A stretch of DNA of 35,396 nt from Actinophytocola sp. (lineage in GTDB: Bacteria > Actinomycetota > Actinomycetes > Mycobacteriales > Pseudonocardiaceae): positions 1-35,396 of the forward strand of contig WHSS01000024.1 in NCBI GenBank assembly GCA_009379975.1. Direction: 5' to 3'. Below are positions 16,347 through 23,688 of this stretch, one piece after another. How positions within the stretch are numbered: the first letter of the stretch is position 1; each line of letters opens with the position of its first letter. The position numbers and the translations under genes were made by a program. Below the pieces are notes generated by a model that searched no databases, had not been told where the DNA came from, and saw only the letters and a program-made list of their open reading frames with translations.

Positions 16347-18211
16347 CTTCGCCGTTCTTCGCCAAGCCGGTCAAGGACGCCCTGCCCGCCCAGCTCGAAC
16401 AGCTCCGGGAGTCCCTCACTTCGACGCTGCGTGAGCTCGATCCCGGCGCGGTGAACTGGTTGGAGACGGCGCGGAAGGCGCGGCCGGCGAAGCCCTCCGT
16501 TGTCGTAGTCGGTGAGACCAAGCGAGGCAAGAGCACGCTGATCAACGCGCTCCTGAACAGTCCCGGCCTTTCGCCGGTGGACGCCGAAGTCGCGACCGCG
16601 ACCTACCTGGTCTTCGATCATGCCGACAGCTGGCAGGCGCAGGCGTGTTATCCGGGCAGGCCGGCGGTGCCGTTCGAGATGGACGAGCTGGTCAACTGGA
16701 CTTCGGCGAAGCACGAGCTACCGGCAGGCCAGCTGCCGCCGCGGTACGTCGAGGTGTCCGGACCGTGCCCGCTGCTCGAACGGGTGTCCATCGTAGACAC
16801 TCCCGGCGTCGGCGGGCTGGACTCGATGCACGGCGAGCTCGCGATCGAAGCCGCGTCGGCCGCGACCGCGCTGTTGTTCGTCGTCGACGCGTCGGCACCG
16901 TTGACCGCAGGCGAGCTGAGCTTCCTGCGGAAGATGAGCGACCAGGTGGAGACTGTCCGGTTCGTACTGTCCAAAACGGATGCGTTCCGGGGCTGGCGGC
17001 AGATCCTCGAGGCGAACCAGCAGCTCCTTGCCGAACACGCACCACGCTTCGCCGGCGCCGAGTTCCACCCGGTGGCCGCCCGCATGTTCGAGATGGCCGC
17101 GGACGCGCCGAGCGACAAGGCGGCCGCCATGCTGCGGGAGAAGTCCGGCATCATCGGGCTGCAGATCGCCATGCAGGAACTGCTGATCGGCAAGGCGGCG
17201 ATCCTCAGCGAGGCGAACAACCTGCGCGCGCTGATCACCGCGTTCGGCGAGCAGGACAGCAAGCTGCGGGCCGAGCGCCGGGCGCTGAACTCGGGCGAGT
17301 CCGAAGCAGACGCGCTGCGGGAACGGCGGGATCAGCTCAACGCCGAGCGCAAGTCCTCGACACGGGGCTGGCAGCTCAAGCTCCGCAGCGAGGTGCAGCG
17401 AGCACGGGTGGACTGCAACCACGAGGTCGCCCGGCAGATGCGTGACGTGCAGTCGTGGTTCCGGCAGCAGATCGACAGCGCGGACAAGGACAAGCTGGAC
17501 ACGCTCCCAGCGGAGGTCGACAACGCGCTGCACGTGGTCTCCGGCCGGTTGACCGCGACGCTGGGCCAGCGGCTCAACGAAGCGACCGATAGCGCGCTCG
17601 CCGAACTGTTCACCGCCGAGGAGCTGCGGGTCATCCGTGCGCAATTCGCCCGGTCCGACGGCCCGCAGATCATCATCCGGGCGCCGGAGCGCAAGCCGTC
17701 GACGGCCGAGGACAAGCTGATGGTCGGCATGGGCACCTACATGGGCATCGGTGCCAGCAATATGGGCCTGATGTCGCTGACCGGGATGAGCATCGCCACG
17801 GCGGGGCTGGTGGCGGCCCCGGTGCTCGCGGTCGGCCTCGGCGCGGGCTGGTGGATCGGCCGGACCCGCAAGCACGCGGCGAACAAGCAGCACATCAAGC
17901 AGTGGCTGACCGAGTCGATCGCGGAAGCACGCTCCACGATGGACCAGCTGGTCGCGGAGCAGATCATCGAAGCGGAGCACCAGCTCACGCTCGCCCTCGA
18001 CGAGGCGCTCACCAGGCGCATCGACGCGATCGAAGCCGAGCTCAAAGAAGTCGACAAGACGCTGAAGATGAGCGCCGCGGAGAAGTCGAAGAAGCTGGGC
18101 ATCGTCGGTAACCGGCTCAAGGAGGTCACCGCGAGCCTGCAGCGCGCGGAGAGCATGCTCGGCAAGGTCACCGCCAGGGCGGGCAAATCTTACAGTGCCG
18201 ATGGTTACTAG
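16343..18211 (+). CDS. dynamin-family GTPase 2, membrane-inserting
   Basis: A 622-residue dynamin-like protein. Its GTPase domain has G1 GETKRGKST (57-65), G3 DTPG (152-155) and G4 SKTD (210-213). A long helical stalk (290-450) is rich in charged heptads. A hydrophobic paddle at about 460-506 (MGTYMGIGASNMGLMSLTG through GLVAAPVLAVGLGAGWWIG) probably inserts into the membrane, and a final coiled coil (520-620) ends with repeated Lys/Glu pairs. Partner 1 lacks such a paddle, so the two could form a hetero-complex with one soluble and one membrane-bound subunit. The ATG overlaps the GrpE-like stop by 4 bases. The TAG stop lies inside a terminator-like inverted repeat. Confidence 0.93.
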   Translation: MTSPFFAKPVKDALPAQLEQLRESLTSTLRELDPGAVNWLETARKARPAKPSVVVVGETKRGKSTLINALLNSPGLSPVDAEVATATYLVFDHADSWQAQACYPGRPAVPFEMDELVNWTSAKHELPAGQLPPRYVEVSGPCPLLERVSIVDTPGVGGLDSMHGELAIEAASAATALLFVVDASAPLTAGELSFLRKMSDQVETVRFVLSKTDAFRGWRQILEANQQLLAEHAPRFAGAEFHPVAARMFEMAADAPSDKAAAMLREKSGIIGLQIAMQELLIGKAAILSEANNLRALITAFGEQDSKLRAERRALNSGESEADALRERRDQLNAERKSSTRGWQLKLRSEVQRARVDCNHEVARQMRDVQSWFRQQIDSADKDKLDTLPAEVDNALHVVSGRLTATLGQRLNEATDSALAELFTAEELRVIRAQFARSDGPQIIIRAPERKPSTAEDKLMVGMGTYMGIGASNMGLMSLTGMSIATAGLVAAPVLAVGLGAGWWIGRTRKHAANKQHIKQWLTESIAEARSTMDQLVAEQIIEAEHQLTLALDEALTRRIDAIEAELKEVDKTLKMSAAEKSKKLGIVGNRLKEVTASLQRAESMLGKVTARAGKSYSADGY

Positions 18212-18288
18212 CCCGACCCGAAACTAGCCAAACTTTCAGGTCTGAAGGCTGTATTAGTCGGGCTACTTTCGGCTCGACTAGTAATACC
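18205..18288. terminator. alternative inverted repeats after dynamin 2
   Basis: TTACTAG (18205-18211, containing the stop codon) pairs with CTAGTAA (18278-18284), while TAGCCCGAC (18209-18217) pairs with GTCGGGCTA (18257-18265). The two pairings are mutually exclusive. A small TTCAG-GT-CTGAA hairpin lies inside. The word TAGCCCGAC also occurs at the right edge of DR106 copy B. It is probably a terminator, possibly a regulatory site. Confidence 0.5.
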
Positions 18289-18312
18289 AACGGGTCCTGA
18301 GCACCGACTTTG

Positions 18313-18342
18313 TTGTGTGGCGGAACCCCGACGCCCTACGGT
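18313..18342 (+). promoter_or_regulatory. candidate promoter of the DUF6802-like gene
   Basis: TTGTGT (18313-18318) and TACGGT (18337-18342, fitting TANNNT) are separated by 18 bases. They are followed by a leader of about 60 bases with AAGGGG before ATG 18410. This suggests the gene has its own promoter after the dynamin terminator region. Confidence 0.4.
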
Positions 18343-18409
18343 GAGTCACATCGAAGACCGCGCGCACAGCGCGGCAGGCACCACCGGGGAACAAAGGGGA
18401 TAGCACGCC

Positions 18410-19180
18410 ATGTACGTCGATGAATCAGGTGGCACGGACGAGACCGTGACCAGCGAGGAGATGACGGTCACCGTCGACGGCGAGGACTACCAGGCCGACA
18501 TGAACGCCGATCTCAACGACGACGGCGTGAACGACACCGCCATAGTCGCGAACGAAGACGGCACCCGCAGTGTCTACGTCGACTCCGACGCCGACGGCGA
18601 AGCCGACCACTACGCCGAGGTCGACTCCAGCGGCCAGGTCGTCGCGGAGGCCGCGTACGACGACGCGAGCGGCGACTGGGTGGCGGCCGACCCATCGCTC
18701 GGCGGCGGCTCCGAGGGGAGCGAGTCCGGCCAGCCAGGCGACACCCAGACCAGCGACGACACGTCCACCGGCACCGACGGCACGATGACGGCGCACCTCC
18801 CCAAGGGTGAGGTCGAGGTCGGGCAGGCGACCGTCGACACCAACGAGGACGGCGTCAACGACACCGCCGTCGCCGAGGACCCGGATGGCACCACCTACTA
18901 CTTCACCGACGTCAACGGCGACGGCGAAGCCGACTACGTCGTCGTGGTCGAGTCCGATGGCAACACCGTCGCCCTCGAGCACCAGGGCGGCGGCGAGTGG
19001 AAGCAGATCGACACCGGTGCCGCGCCGCCGAGTGGCGTGACCGGCACGGCGACTGCGGCCGAACTTCCCGCGATGTTCTCGGCCGATGCCCCAGCCGATG
19101 CCGACGCGAGAGGCGTCGAAGGCGTCGAAGGCGTCGCCAAGATCGACGCCCTCACCGGGCAGTGGATCAGCCAGAACTGA
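18410..19180 (+). CDS. DUF6802-like protein with tandem Asp-rich, calcium-type repeats
   Basis: A very acidic 256-residue protein built from two homologous units of about 60 residues (about 25-90 and 135-202). Each unit has two Dx[DN]xDG-type loops: DLNDDGVND (34-42) and DSDADGEAD (58-66) in the first, DTNEDGVND (143-151) and DVNGDGEAD (167-175) in the second. Such loops resemble EF-hand or dockerin-like calcium-binding turns. A Ser/Gly/Thr-rich linker (95-125) separates the units. There is no signal peptide or membrane span. The pattern matches what I recall as DUF6802, seen beside dynamin/IniB-type loci in Pseudonocardiaceae; this family name is from memory and should be checked. AAGGGG lies upstream of the ATG. 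The position suggests a role linked to the dynamins. Confidence 0.68.
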   Translation: MYVDESGGTDETVTSEEMTVTVDGEDYQADMNADLNDDGVNDTAIVANEDGTRSVYVDSDADGEADHYAEVDSSGQVVAEAAYDDASGDWVAADPSLGGGSEGSESGQPGDTQTSDDTSTGTDGTMTAHLPKGEVEVGQATVDTNEDGVNDTAVAEDPDGTTYYFTDVNGDGEADYVVVVESDGNTVALEHQGGGEWKQIDTGAAPPSGVTGTATAAELPAMFSADAPADADARGVEGVEGVAKIDALTGQWISQN

Positions 19181-19256
19181 CACGAAGCCGCCTCCGCTGC
19201 CTCCAATCGAGTGGCGAAAGCGGCCTCCGTGACCCATCTGAATCGATTCCCTTATC

Positions 19257-19272
19257 GTTCTTGTGAGAGAAC
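19257..19272. promoter_or_regulatory. inverted repeat in the pckG upstream region
   Basis: GTTCT and AGAAC arms flank TGTGAG, about 200 bases before the pckG start. The 19181-19468 gap contains this repeat and the leader hairpin at 19396-19440, and I see no gene in it. The site is a possible operator for carbon-source control of pckG. Confidence 0.3.
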
Positions 19273-19395
19273 CGACAGGACAGACCTCGGTTACCTGCTC
19301 GTCACCCGGCTAGTCTCAGAGAACCCCCAATAATGAGCTCGCCGACGCAGCATCGTCCGCTCGCCGGTGTGCGAAGCCATTCGGTCGGCCGGCAA

Positions 19396-19440
19396 CGAAG
19401 CCCGCACCGAGAACGTTCGCGTTCCCCGGTGTGGGCTTCG
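19396..19440 (+). promoter_or_regulatory. strong leader hairpin upstream of pckG
   Basis: CGAAGCCCGCACC (19396-19408) pairs with GGTGTGGGCTTCG (19428-19440) with one G-T wobble. Inside, GAACG and CGTTC (19411-19415, 19420-19424) close a TTCG tetraloop. The hairpin ends 14 bases before the AGGAGA ribosome-binding site, which stays unpaired. Without a following T-run it looks more like a 5' stabiliser or regulatory structure than an intrinsic terminator. Confidence 0.6.
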
Positions 19441-19468
19441 GAGTGGTCGGAGTCAGGAGACAAACGAG

Positions 19469-21301
19469 ATGACTGCTGTAGCCATCCCCGGACTGGACAC
19501 CGCACCCACGACGCACTCCGCTGCGCTCGCGTGGGTGCGCGAGGTCGCTGAGCTGACCACCCCGGACCGAGTGGTATGGATCGACGGGTCGGACGAGGAG
19601 TCCGAGCGGATCAACCAGCAACTGGTGGATGCCGGCACCTTCGTGCCGCTGAAGTCGAAGCCGAACTCGTACTGGGCGGCCTCCGACCCCAACGACGTCG
19701 CGCGCGTCGAGGAGCTCACGTTCATCTGCTCGCAGCGCGAGGAAGACGCCGGGCCGACGAACAACTGGATGCACCCTGGCGAGATGAAAGCCATCATGAC
19801 CGAGCTCTACCGGGGTTCGATGCGCGGTCGCACGATGTATGTCATCCCGTTCTGCATGGGCCCGCTCGCCGACGAGAACCCCAAGCTGGGCATCGAGATC
19901 ACCGACTCCGAGTACGTGGTCGCCTCGATGCGCGTCATGACCCGCATGGGCGAGCACGCGCTGGCGAAGTTCGTCAAGGCCGACGGTACCGAGGCAGACT
20001 TCGTGGCCGCGCTGCACTCGGTCGGCGCGCCACTCGAGCCGGGCCAGGAAGACGTGCCGTGGCCGTGCAACGAGACGAAGTACATCACGCACTTCCCCGA
20101 GGAACGCGCCATCTGGAGCTACGGCTCCGGCTACGGCGGTAACGCCCTGCTCGGGAAGAAGTGCTTCTCGCTGCGGATCGCGTCGGTGATCGGCCGGGAC
20201 GAAGGCTGGCTCGCCGAGCACATGCTGATCCTCAAGCTGATCTCGCCCGAGGACAAGGTCTACTACGTCGCCGCCGCCTTCCCGAGCGCCTGCGGCAAGA
20301 CCAACCTTGCGATGCTGCGGCCGACCATTCCCGGCTGGCGGGTCGAGACCCTCGGCGACGACATCGCGTGGATGCGCTTCGGCGAGGACGGCAGGCTCTA
20401 CGCCGTCAACCCCGAGTACGGCTTCTTCGGTGTCGCCCCCGGCACCAACTGGAAGACCAACCCGCACGCGATGGAGACCATCGAGAAGGGCAACTCGGTC
20501 TTCACCAACGTCGCGCTGACCGACGACGGCGACGTGTGGTGGGAAGATATGGAGAACAAGCCCGCGCACGCCACGTCGTGGAAGAAGCGGGACTGGACGC
20601 CCGCGGACGGTGACGCCGGGGAGCCCGCCGCGCACCCGAACTCGCGGTACTGCACGCCGATGTCGCAGTGCCCGATCTTGGCGCCGGAGTGGGACGACCC
20701 GCAGGGCGTGCCGATCTCGGCGATCCTGTTCGGCGGCCGCCGCAAGACGACCATCCCGCTGGTCACCGAGTCCCGCGACTGGCAGCACGGCACCTTCATG
20801 GGCGCCACGCTGTCCAGCGAGAAGACCGCGGCCGCCACGGGCAAGGTCGGCGAGGTCCGCCGCGACCCGATGGCGATGCTGCCGTTCATCGGCTACAACG
20901 CCGGTGACTACTTCCAGCACTGGATCGACACCGGTAAGCGGGCCGACGCCGGCAAGCTGCCGAAGATCTTCTACGTGAACTGGTTCCGCCGCGGTGAGGA
21001 CGGCCGCTTCCTGTGGCCGGGCTTCGGCGAGAACTCGCGCGTGCTGAAGTGGGTCATCGAGCGGATCGAAGGCAAGGCCGCCGCGAACGAGACCCCGATC
21101 GGCTGGGTGCCGACCGTCGACGAACTGGACATCGAGGGCCTCAGCGAGCCCGCCGAGGACATCGCTGCCGCGCTCGCCGTGGACGCCGACGAGTGGCGAG
21201 CCGAGATTCCGCTGATCGAGGAGTGGTTCGACAAGATCGGCGAGAAGCTGCCGACATCGCTGCGGGATGAGCTCGAGGCCCTGAAGCAGCGCCTCGGCTG
21301 A
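19469..21301 (+). CDS. pckG: phosphoenolpyruvate carboxykinase (GTP)
   Basis: This enzyme catalyses oxaloacetate + GTP to phosphoenolpyruvate + GDP + CO2, the entry step of gluconeogenesis. The 610-residue product has the GTP-PEPCK marks: substrate-binding [11 protein letters not shown], the [10 protein letters not shown]-loop (271-279) with the reactive cysteine at 275, the kinase-2-type LGDDIAWM, guanine-binding residues around FFGVAPGTN, and the conserved [21 protein letters not shown] region. Length is standard for actinobacteria. ATG 19469 is chosen because AGGAGA (19455-19460) is well placed and the protein then begins like other family members; an upstream in-frame ATG at 19367 would add residues encoded by the leader hairpin. 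It is transcribed alone, with a strong hairpin after the stop. Confidence 0.97.
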   Translation: MTAVAIPGLDTAPTTHSAALAWVREVAELTTPDRVVWIDGSDEESERINQQLVDAGTFVPLKSKPNSYWAASDPNDVARVEELTFICSQREEDAGPTNNWMHPGEMKAIMTELYRGSMRGRTMYVIPFCMGPLADENPKLGIEITDSEYVVASMRVMTRMGEHALAKFVKADGTEADFVAALHSVGAPLEPGQEDVPWPCNETKYITHFPEERAIWSYGSGYGGNALLGKKCFSLRIASVIGRDEGWLAEHMLILKLISPEDKVYYVAAAFPSACGKTNLAMLRPTIPGWRVETLGDDIAWMRFGEDGRLYAVNPEYGFFGVAPGTNWKTNPHAMETIEKGNSVFTNVALTDDGDVWWEDMENKPAHATSWKKRDWTPADGDAGEPAAHPNSRYCTPMSQCPILAPEWDDPQGVPISAILFGGRRKTTIPLVTESRDWQHGTFMGATLSSEKTAAATGKVGEVRRDPMAMLPFIGYNAGDYFQHWIDTGKRADAGKLPKIFYVNWFRRGEDGRFLWPGFGENSRVLKWVIERIEGKAAANETPIGWVPTVDELDIEGLSEPAEDIAAALAVDADEWRAEIPLIEEWFDKIGEKLPTSLRDELEALKQRLG

Positions 21302-21325
21302 CGCATCCGCTGACGTTCGACAGGG

Positions 21326-21362
21326 CACGGCGGCGACTCAATACGCTTGGGTCGCCGCCGTG
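21326..21362 (+). terminator. pckG terminator hairpin
   Basis: CACGGCGGCGAC (21326-21337) pairs perfectly with GTCGCCGCCGTG (21351-21362) around a 13-base loop, 25 bases past the pckG stop. The following sequence is only modestly T-rich, as is usual for GC-rich actinobacterial terminators. Confidence 0.75.
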
Positions 21363-21393
21363 TCCTATTCATCACCCCGAGTTACCCCCAGGC

Positions 21394-21414
21394 TGTGGAC
21401 AACTTTGTGCATAA
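21394..21414 (-). promoter_or_regulatory. two adjacent DnaA-box-like sites
   Basis: TGTGGACAA (21394-21402) is the reverse complement of TTGTCCACA, the actinobacterial DnaA box. TGTGCATAA (21406-21414) is the complement of TTATGCACA, one mismatch from TTATCCACA. They are 3 bases apart and in the same orientation; a degenerate third half-match starts at 21417. No replication genes are nearby. Confidence 0.4.
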
Positions 21415-21556
21415 CCTGTGGAGTCACTGCTCCATTCGGTGGACGAGTGCACCGTAATCGGACTGCAACCGGACATTCGCAACGGTAGAGGCATTTCTGG
21501 CGTCTCATATGGTGACGGGAGACACACTTCCGTGCCCACCATGGGAGGTGACAGGG

Positions 21557-21676
21557 ATGCTCGCTGGATACGCAATGTTGCTCCTGGCGCTCGGCACCCT
21601 GGTGATGGTGCTGTGCACCGGCCTCGGGGACACCGAAGACGACGACCAGAACGGCGCAGGCCAACCCTGGTCGTGA
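21557..21676 (+). CDS. small membrane peptide (39 aa)
   Basis: A 39-codon frame begins 5 bases after a near-perfect GGGAGGTGA ribosome-binding site. It encodes a hydrophobic N-terminal half (MLAGYAMLLLALGTLVMVLC, one span) and an acidic, Gln/Gly-rich tail (DTEDDDQNGAGQPWS). I recognise no family. The excellent Shine-Dalgarno sequence and the span-plus-tail design argue for a real gene. The stop (TGA 21674-21676) lies inside the left arm of an R2 palindrome, as at other gene ends in this window. Confidence 0.55.
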   Translation: MLAGYAMLLLALGTLVMVLCTGLGDTEDDDQNGAGQPWS

Positions 21677-21715
21677 GTGCTGATCAGGGTTAGAACACTG
21701 ATAGCCACTCACGAC
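21670..21715. repeat. R2 palindromic repeat, copy b; bidirectional terminator
   Basis: GTCGTGAGTG (21670-21679) and CACTCACGAC (21706-21715) pair perfectly, with a further imperfect stem inside. It lies between the convergent 39-residue ORF and the hydrolase gene and contains the former's stop codon. The arms match the core arms of copy c at 34094-34197. Confidence 0.7.
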
Positions 21716-21728
21716 AGCCGGTCCACCC

Positions 21729-23357
21729 CTAGCCGGTGGATACTCCGCGCTCCGGGGCGCGCGCCGGCTCCTCCTCGGGCACGGGTAGCGGAGTCCCCTC
21801 GCACCGCGAATCTTCCGGAACCAAGCCCGCCACGAGGTAGTCCTCGACTATCTCATCGACACAGTCGTTGCCTGCCGCGTAGAGGCCGTGATCGCCTTCG
21901 TTGGTGACGGTGAGCATCCGCGAGCCGGCGAACCGGGCGTGGGCACGCCGCGCACCTTCCAGCGGCGTCGCGGGGTCGTTGGTCGACTGCACCATGAGCA
22001 CCGGCGGCACCCCCTCGCCGGTGGGCGTCGGCAGCGCGATCGGTGGCGTCTCCCAGAAGATGCAGGGCTGGATCAGCCACCCCCACCCGAGCAGCGGGTA
22101 CTTCTTGCCGAGCTCCTCCGACTGTTCCACCACACTCGCGGAGTCACCCGTCCAGGCCGTCTCGTTGCACGGGATGCTCCAGAAGCTCGCGTCGTAGGCG
22201 TCGTCGTAGCTACCTCCGGGATCGGCACCCACCACGAGCGGCCGCGGCCCCGGTGACGGCCGGCCCTTATGGAGCTCGGCCAGCGTGGCGAGCGCCTTCG
22301 TGCGTTGCTCACCGGTCACGCGGTCGTCGACGAGATCACGCACCGCCATCAGGTACTCGCCGAGACCGACGAAGGCCCGCTTGTTGTACATCGCGCCGAT
22401 GATCTGGGTGTCGAACTCGTTCGGCCCGATGGTTTCGCCGTCAAGCTCGACCGGCTCGTCCTGCAGCTTCGCGCGGATCTTCTCGTAGTTCAGCCGCGCC
22501 CGCTGGCTGGTGCGGCCGAAGTCGTAGAAGTCGTGATGCCGCGCCAGCCACGGCAAGAAGTCGCCACGCCAGCGCCGCTCGAAGCCCAGCGGCTGCCAGT
22601 CGAAGGACTGCTGCCAGTCGGTGGTGAAGTCCACGTTGGAGTCCAGCACGAACCTGTCCACCCGGTCTGGGAACGCCGTCGCGTAGTGCGCGCCGAGCCA
22701 GGTCCCCGCCGAGTAGCCGAGCCAGCTGACCTTCTCCCTGCCCAGCAACTCGCGCAGCAGATCAAGGTCGCGCACCGTCTGGAAGGTGTTGATGAAGGGC
22801 CCGAGCTCGCCCGACGTCTGCCGGCACGCATCGGCCGCGGCTTCGGTGGTGTCGAGGATGAGGTCCACGTTCTCCTCGCTGCGGTCACGGGGATCAAGCG
22901 GGTCGACGCTGGCGACCGCGCCGCCACAGGTGATGTTGCTGCTCTTGCCGGTGCCCCGCGGGTCGACGCCGATCACGTCGTGGGACTCGCGAACCCGCTC
23001 TTGGTTGCGCAGCCGTACCGGGAAGGCTCGGCCCGGTGCGCCGGGCCCCCCGGGATTGGTGAGGATCGACCGGTTCGTGGTGCCGGAGGTCGCGGGCAGC
23101 TTGCTCACCGCAATGGTGACCTCGGGCCCGTCGTCGGGGTTGTTCCAGTCTCGCGGCGCTTGGTACGTCCCACACTCGAGCTGATCCGCGGCGGGCGGCG
23201 GCGGGCTGGGCAGTTCGTCTTCCTCGCACGGGTGCCAGTCGATGCGCTGCTCGGCGAAACGAGCATCTGCGGCCGGCTTCGCCACGGCGGGGGTGCCGGC
23301 CACGACGATCGCGGCTACTACGACGGGGATCATTGCGACACGGGTCAATCGAGGCAT
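21729..23357 (-). CDS. secreted alpha/beta hydrolase, tripeptidyl aminopeptidase (TAP/SlpD) type
   Basis: A 542-residue precursor with a Sec-type signal peptide (basic start, hydrophobic 8-22, cleavage probably after AVA at about 26). The hydrolase domain has the oxyanion-hole loop NPGGPGAPG (101-109), VDPRGTGKS (131-139), and the nucleophile elbow GYSAG (214-218) with Ser216. The TAP-like C-terminal domain carries the acid in QSTNDPATPLEGA and the base in NEGDHGLYAAGNDC. Relatives release N-terminal tripeptides or act as general exopeptidases outside the cell. I chose the internal ATG at 23357, which opens directly onto the signal peptide and has AGGGAA upstream; a longer start at 23417 would add 20 hydrophilic residues. 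Confidence 0.9.
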   Translation of the reverse strand: MPRLTRVAMIPVVVAAIVVAGTPAVAKPAADARFAEQRIDWHPCEEDELPSPPPPAADQLECGTYQAPRDWNNPDDGPEVTIAVSKLPATSGTTNRSILTNPGGPGAPGRAFPVRLRNQERVRESHDVIGVDPRGTGKSSNITCGGAVASVDPLDPRDRSEENVDLILDTTEAAADACRQTSGELGPFINTFQTVRDLDLLRELLGREKVSWLGYSAGTWLGAHYATAFPDRVDRFVLDSNVDFTTDWQQSFDWQPLGFERRWRGDFLPWLARHHDFYDFGRTSQRARLNYEKIRAKLQDEPVELDGETIGPNEFDTQIIGAMYNKRAFVGLGEYLMAVRDLVDDRVTGEQRTKALATLAELHKGRPSPGPRPLVVGADPGGSYDDAYDASFWSIPCNETAWTGDSASVVEQSEELGKKYPLLGWGWLIQPCIFWETPPIALPTPTGEGVPPVLMVQSTNDPATPLEGARRAHARFAGSRMLTVTNEGDHGLYAAGNDCVDEIVEDYLVAGLVPEDSRCEGTPLPVPEEEPARAPERGVSTG

Positions 23358-23389
23358 GCGGTTCCCTGGTTCGTCCGGTCGTGAACGTG

Positions 23390-23452
23390 ACTCTAGGTGT
23401 TGAATTGTGTACCGCATGCTCGCGCGCCGCCGCCTGGCGGGTGCAATTCAAC
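23390..23452 (-). promoter_or_regulatory. promoter and spaced inverted repeat upstream of the hydrolase gene
   Basis: A TAGAGT hexamer on the minus strand (23390-23395) would place a start site about 26 bases before the hydrolase ATG. GTTGAATTG (23399-23407) and CAATTCAAC (23444-23452) form a 9-bp inverted repeat flanking the -35 zone, suggesting paired operator half-sites. I see no gene in the 23358-23688 gap. Confidence 0.4.
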
Positions 23453-23530
23453 CGGATGCCGCGACGCCGGGAGCTATTCAGCCGAACCATCGCAAGTGCC
23501 ATCGGAGCAAGATCGCCCGGGCATTGGAAA

Positions 23531-23575
23531 ACCCCGTGGTGCTGCCAGGTCGGGGGTCCGCCAGCACCACGGGGT
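23531..23575 (-). terminator. terminator of the AAA-ATPase gene
   Basis: ACCCCGTGGTGCTG (23531-23544) pairs perfectly over 14 bp with CAGCACCACGGGGT (23562-23575). On the minus strand the stem is followed by TTTTCC. It lies about 115 bases past the stop of the minus-strand ATPase gene at 23689. Confidence 0.8.
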
Positions 23576-23688
23576 CATAAGGCGTATCGACGCCATCGCC
23601 GGTGGCGTTACACCTTGACCCAACTGTGTCTCAGGTCACGGCAACCTCGGTGGTAAACTGTCCGATTTCGCCCTCAGATTCCGGTTAT

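Noticed and set aside
19316-21328. Long minus-strand open frame opposite pckG
   Set aside because: It mirrors the GC-rich third-position bias of pckG, has no family resemblance and no start signal, and is a shadow frame.
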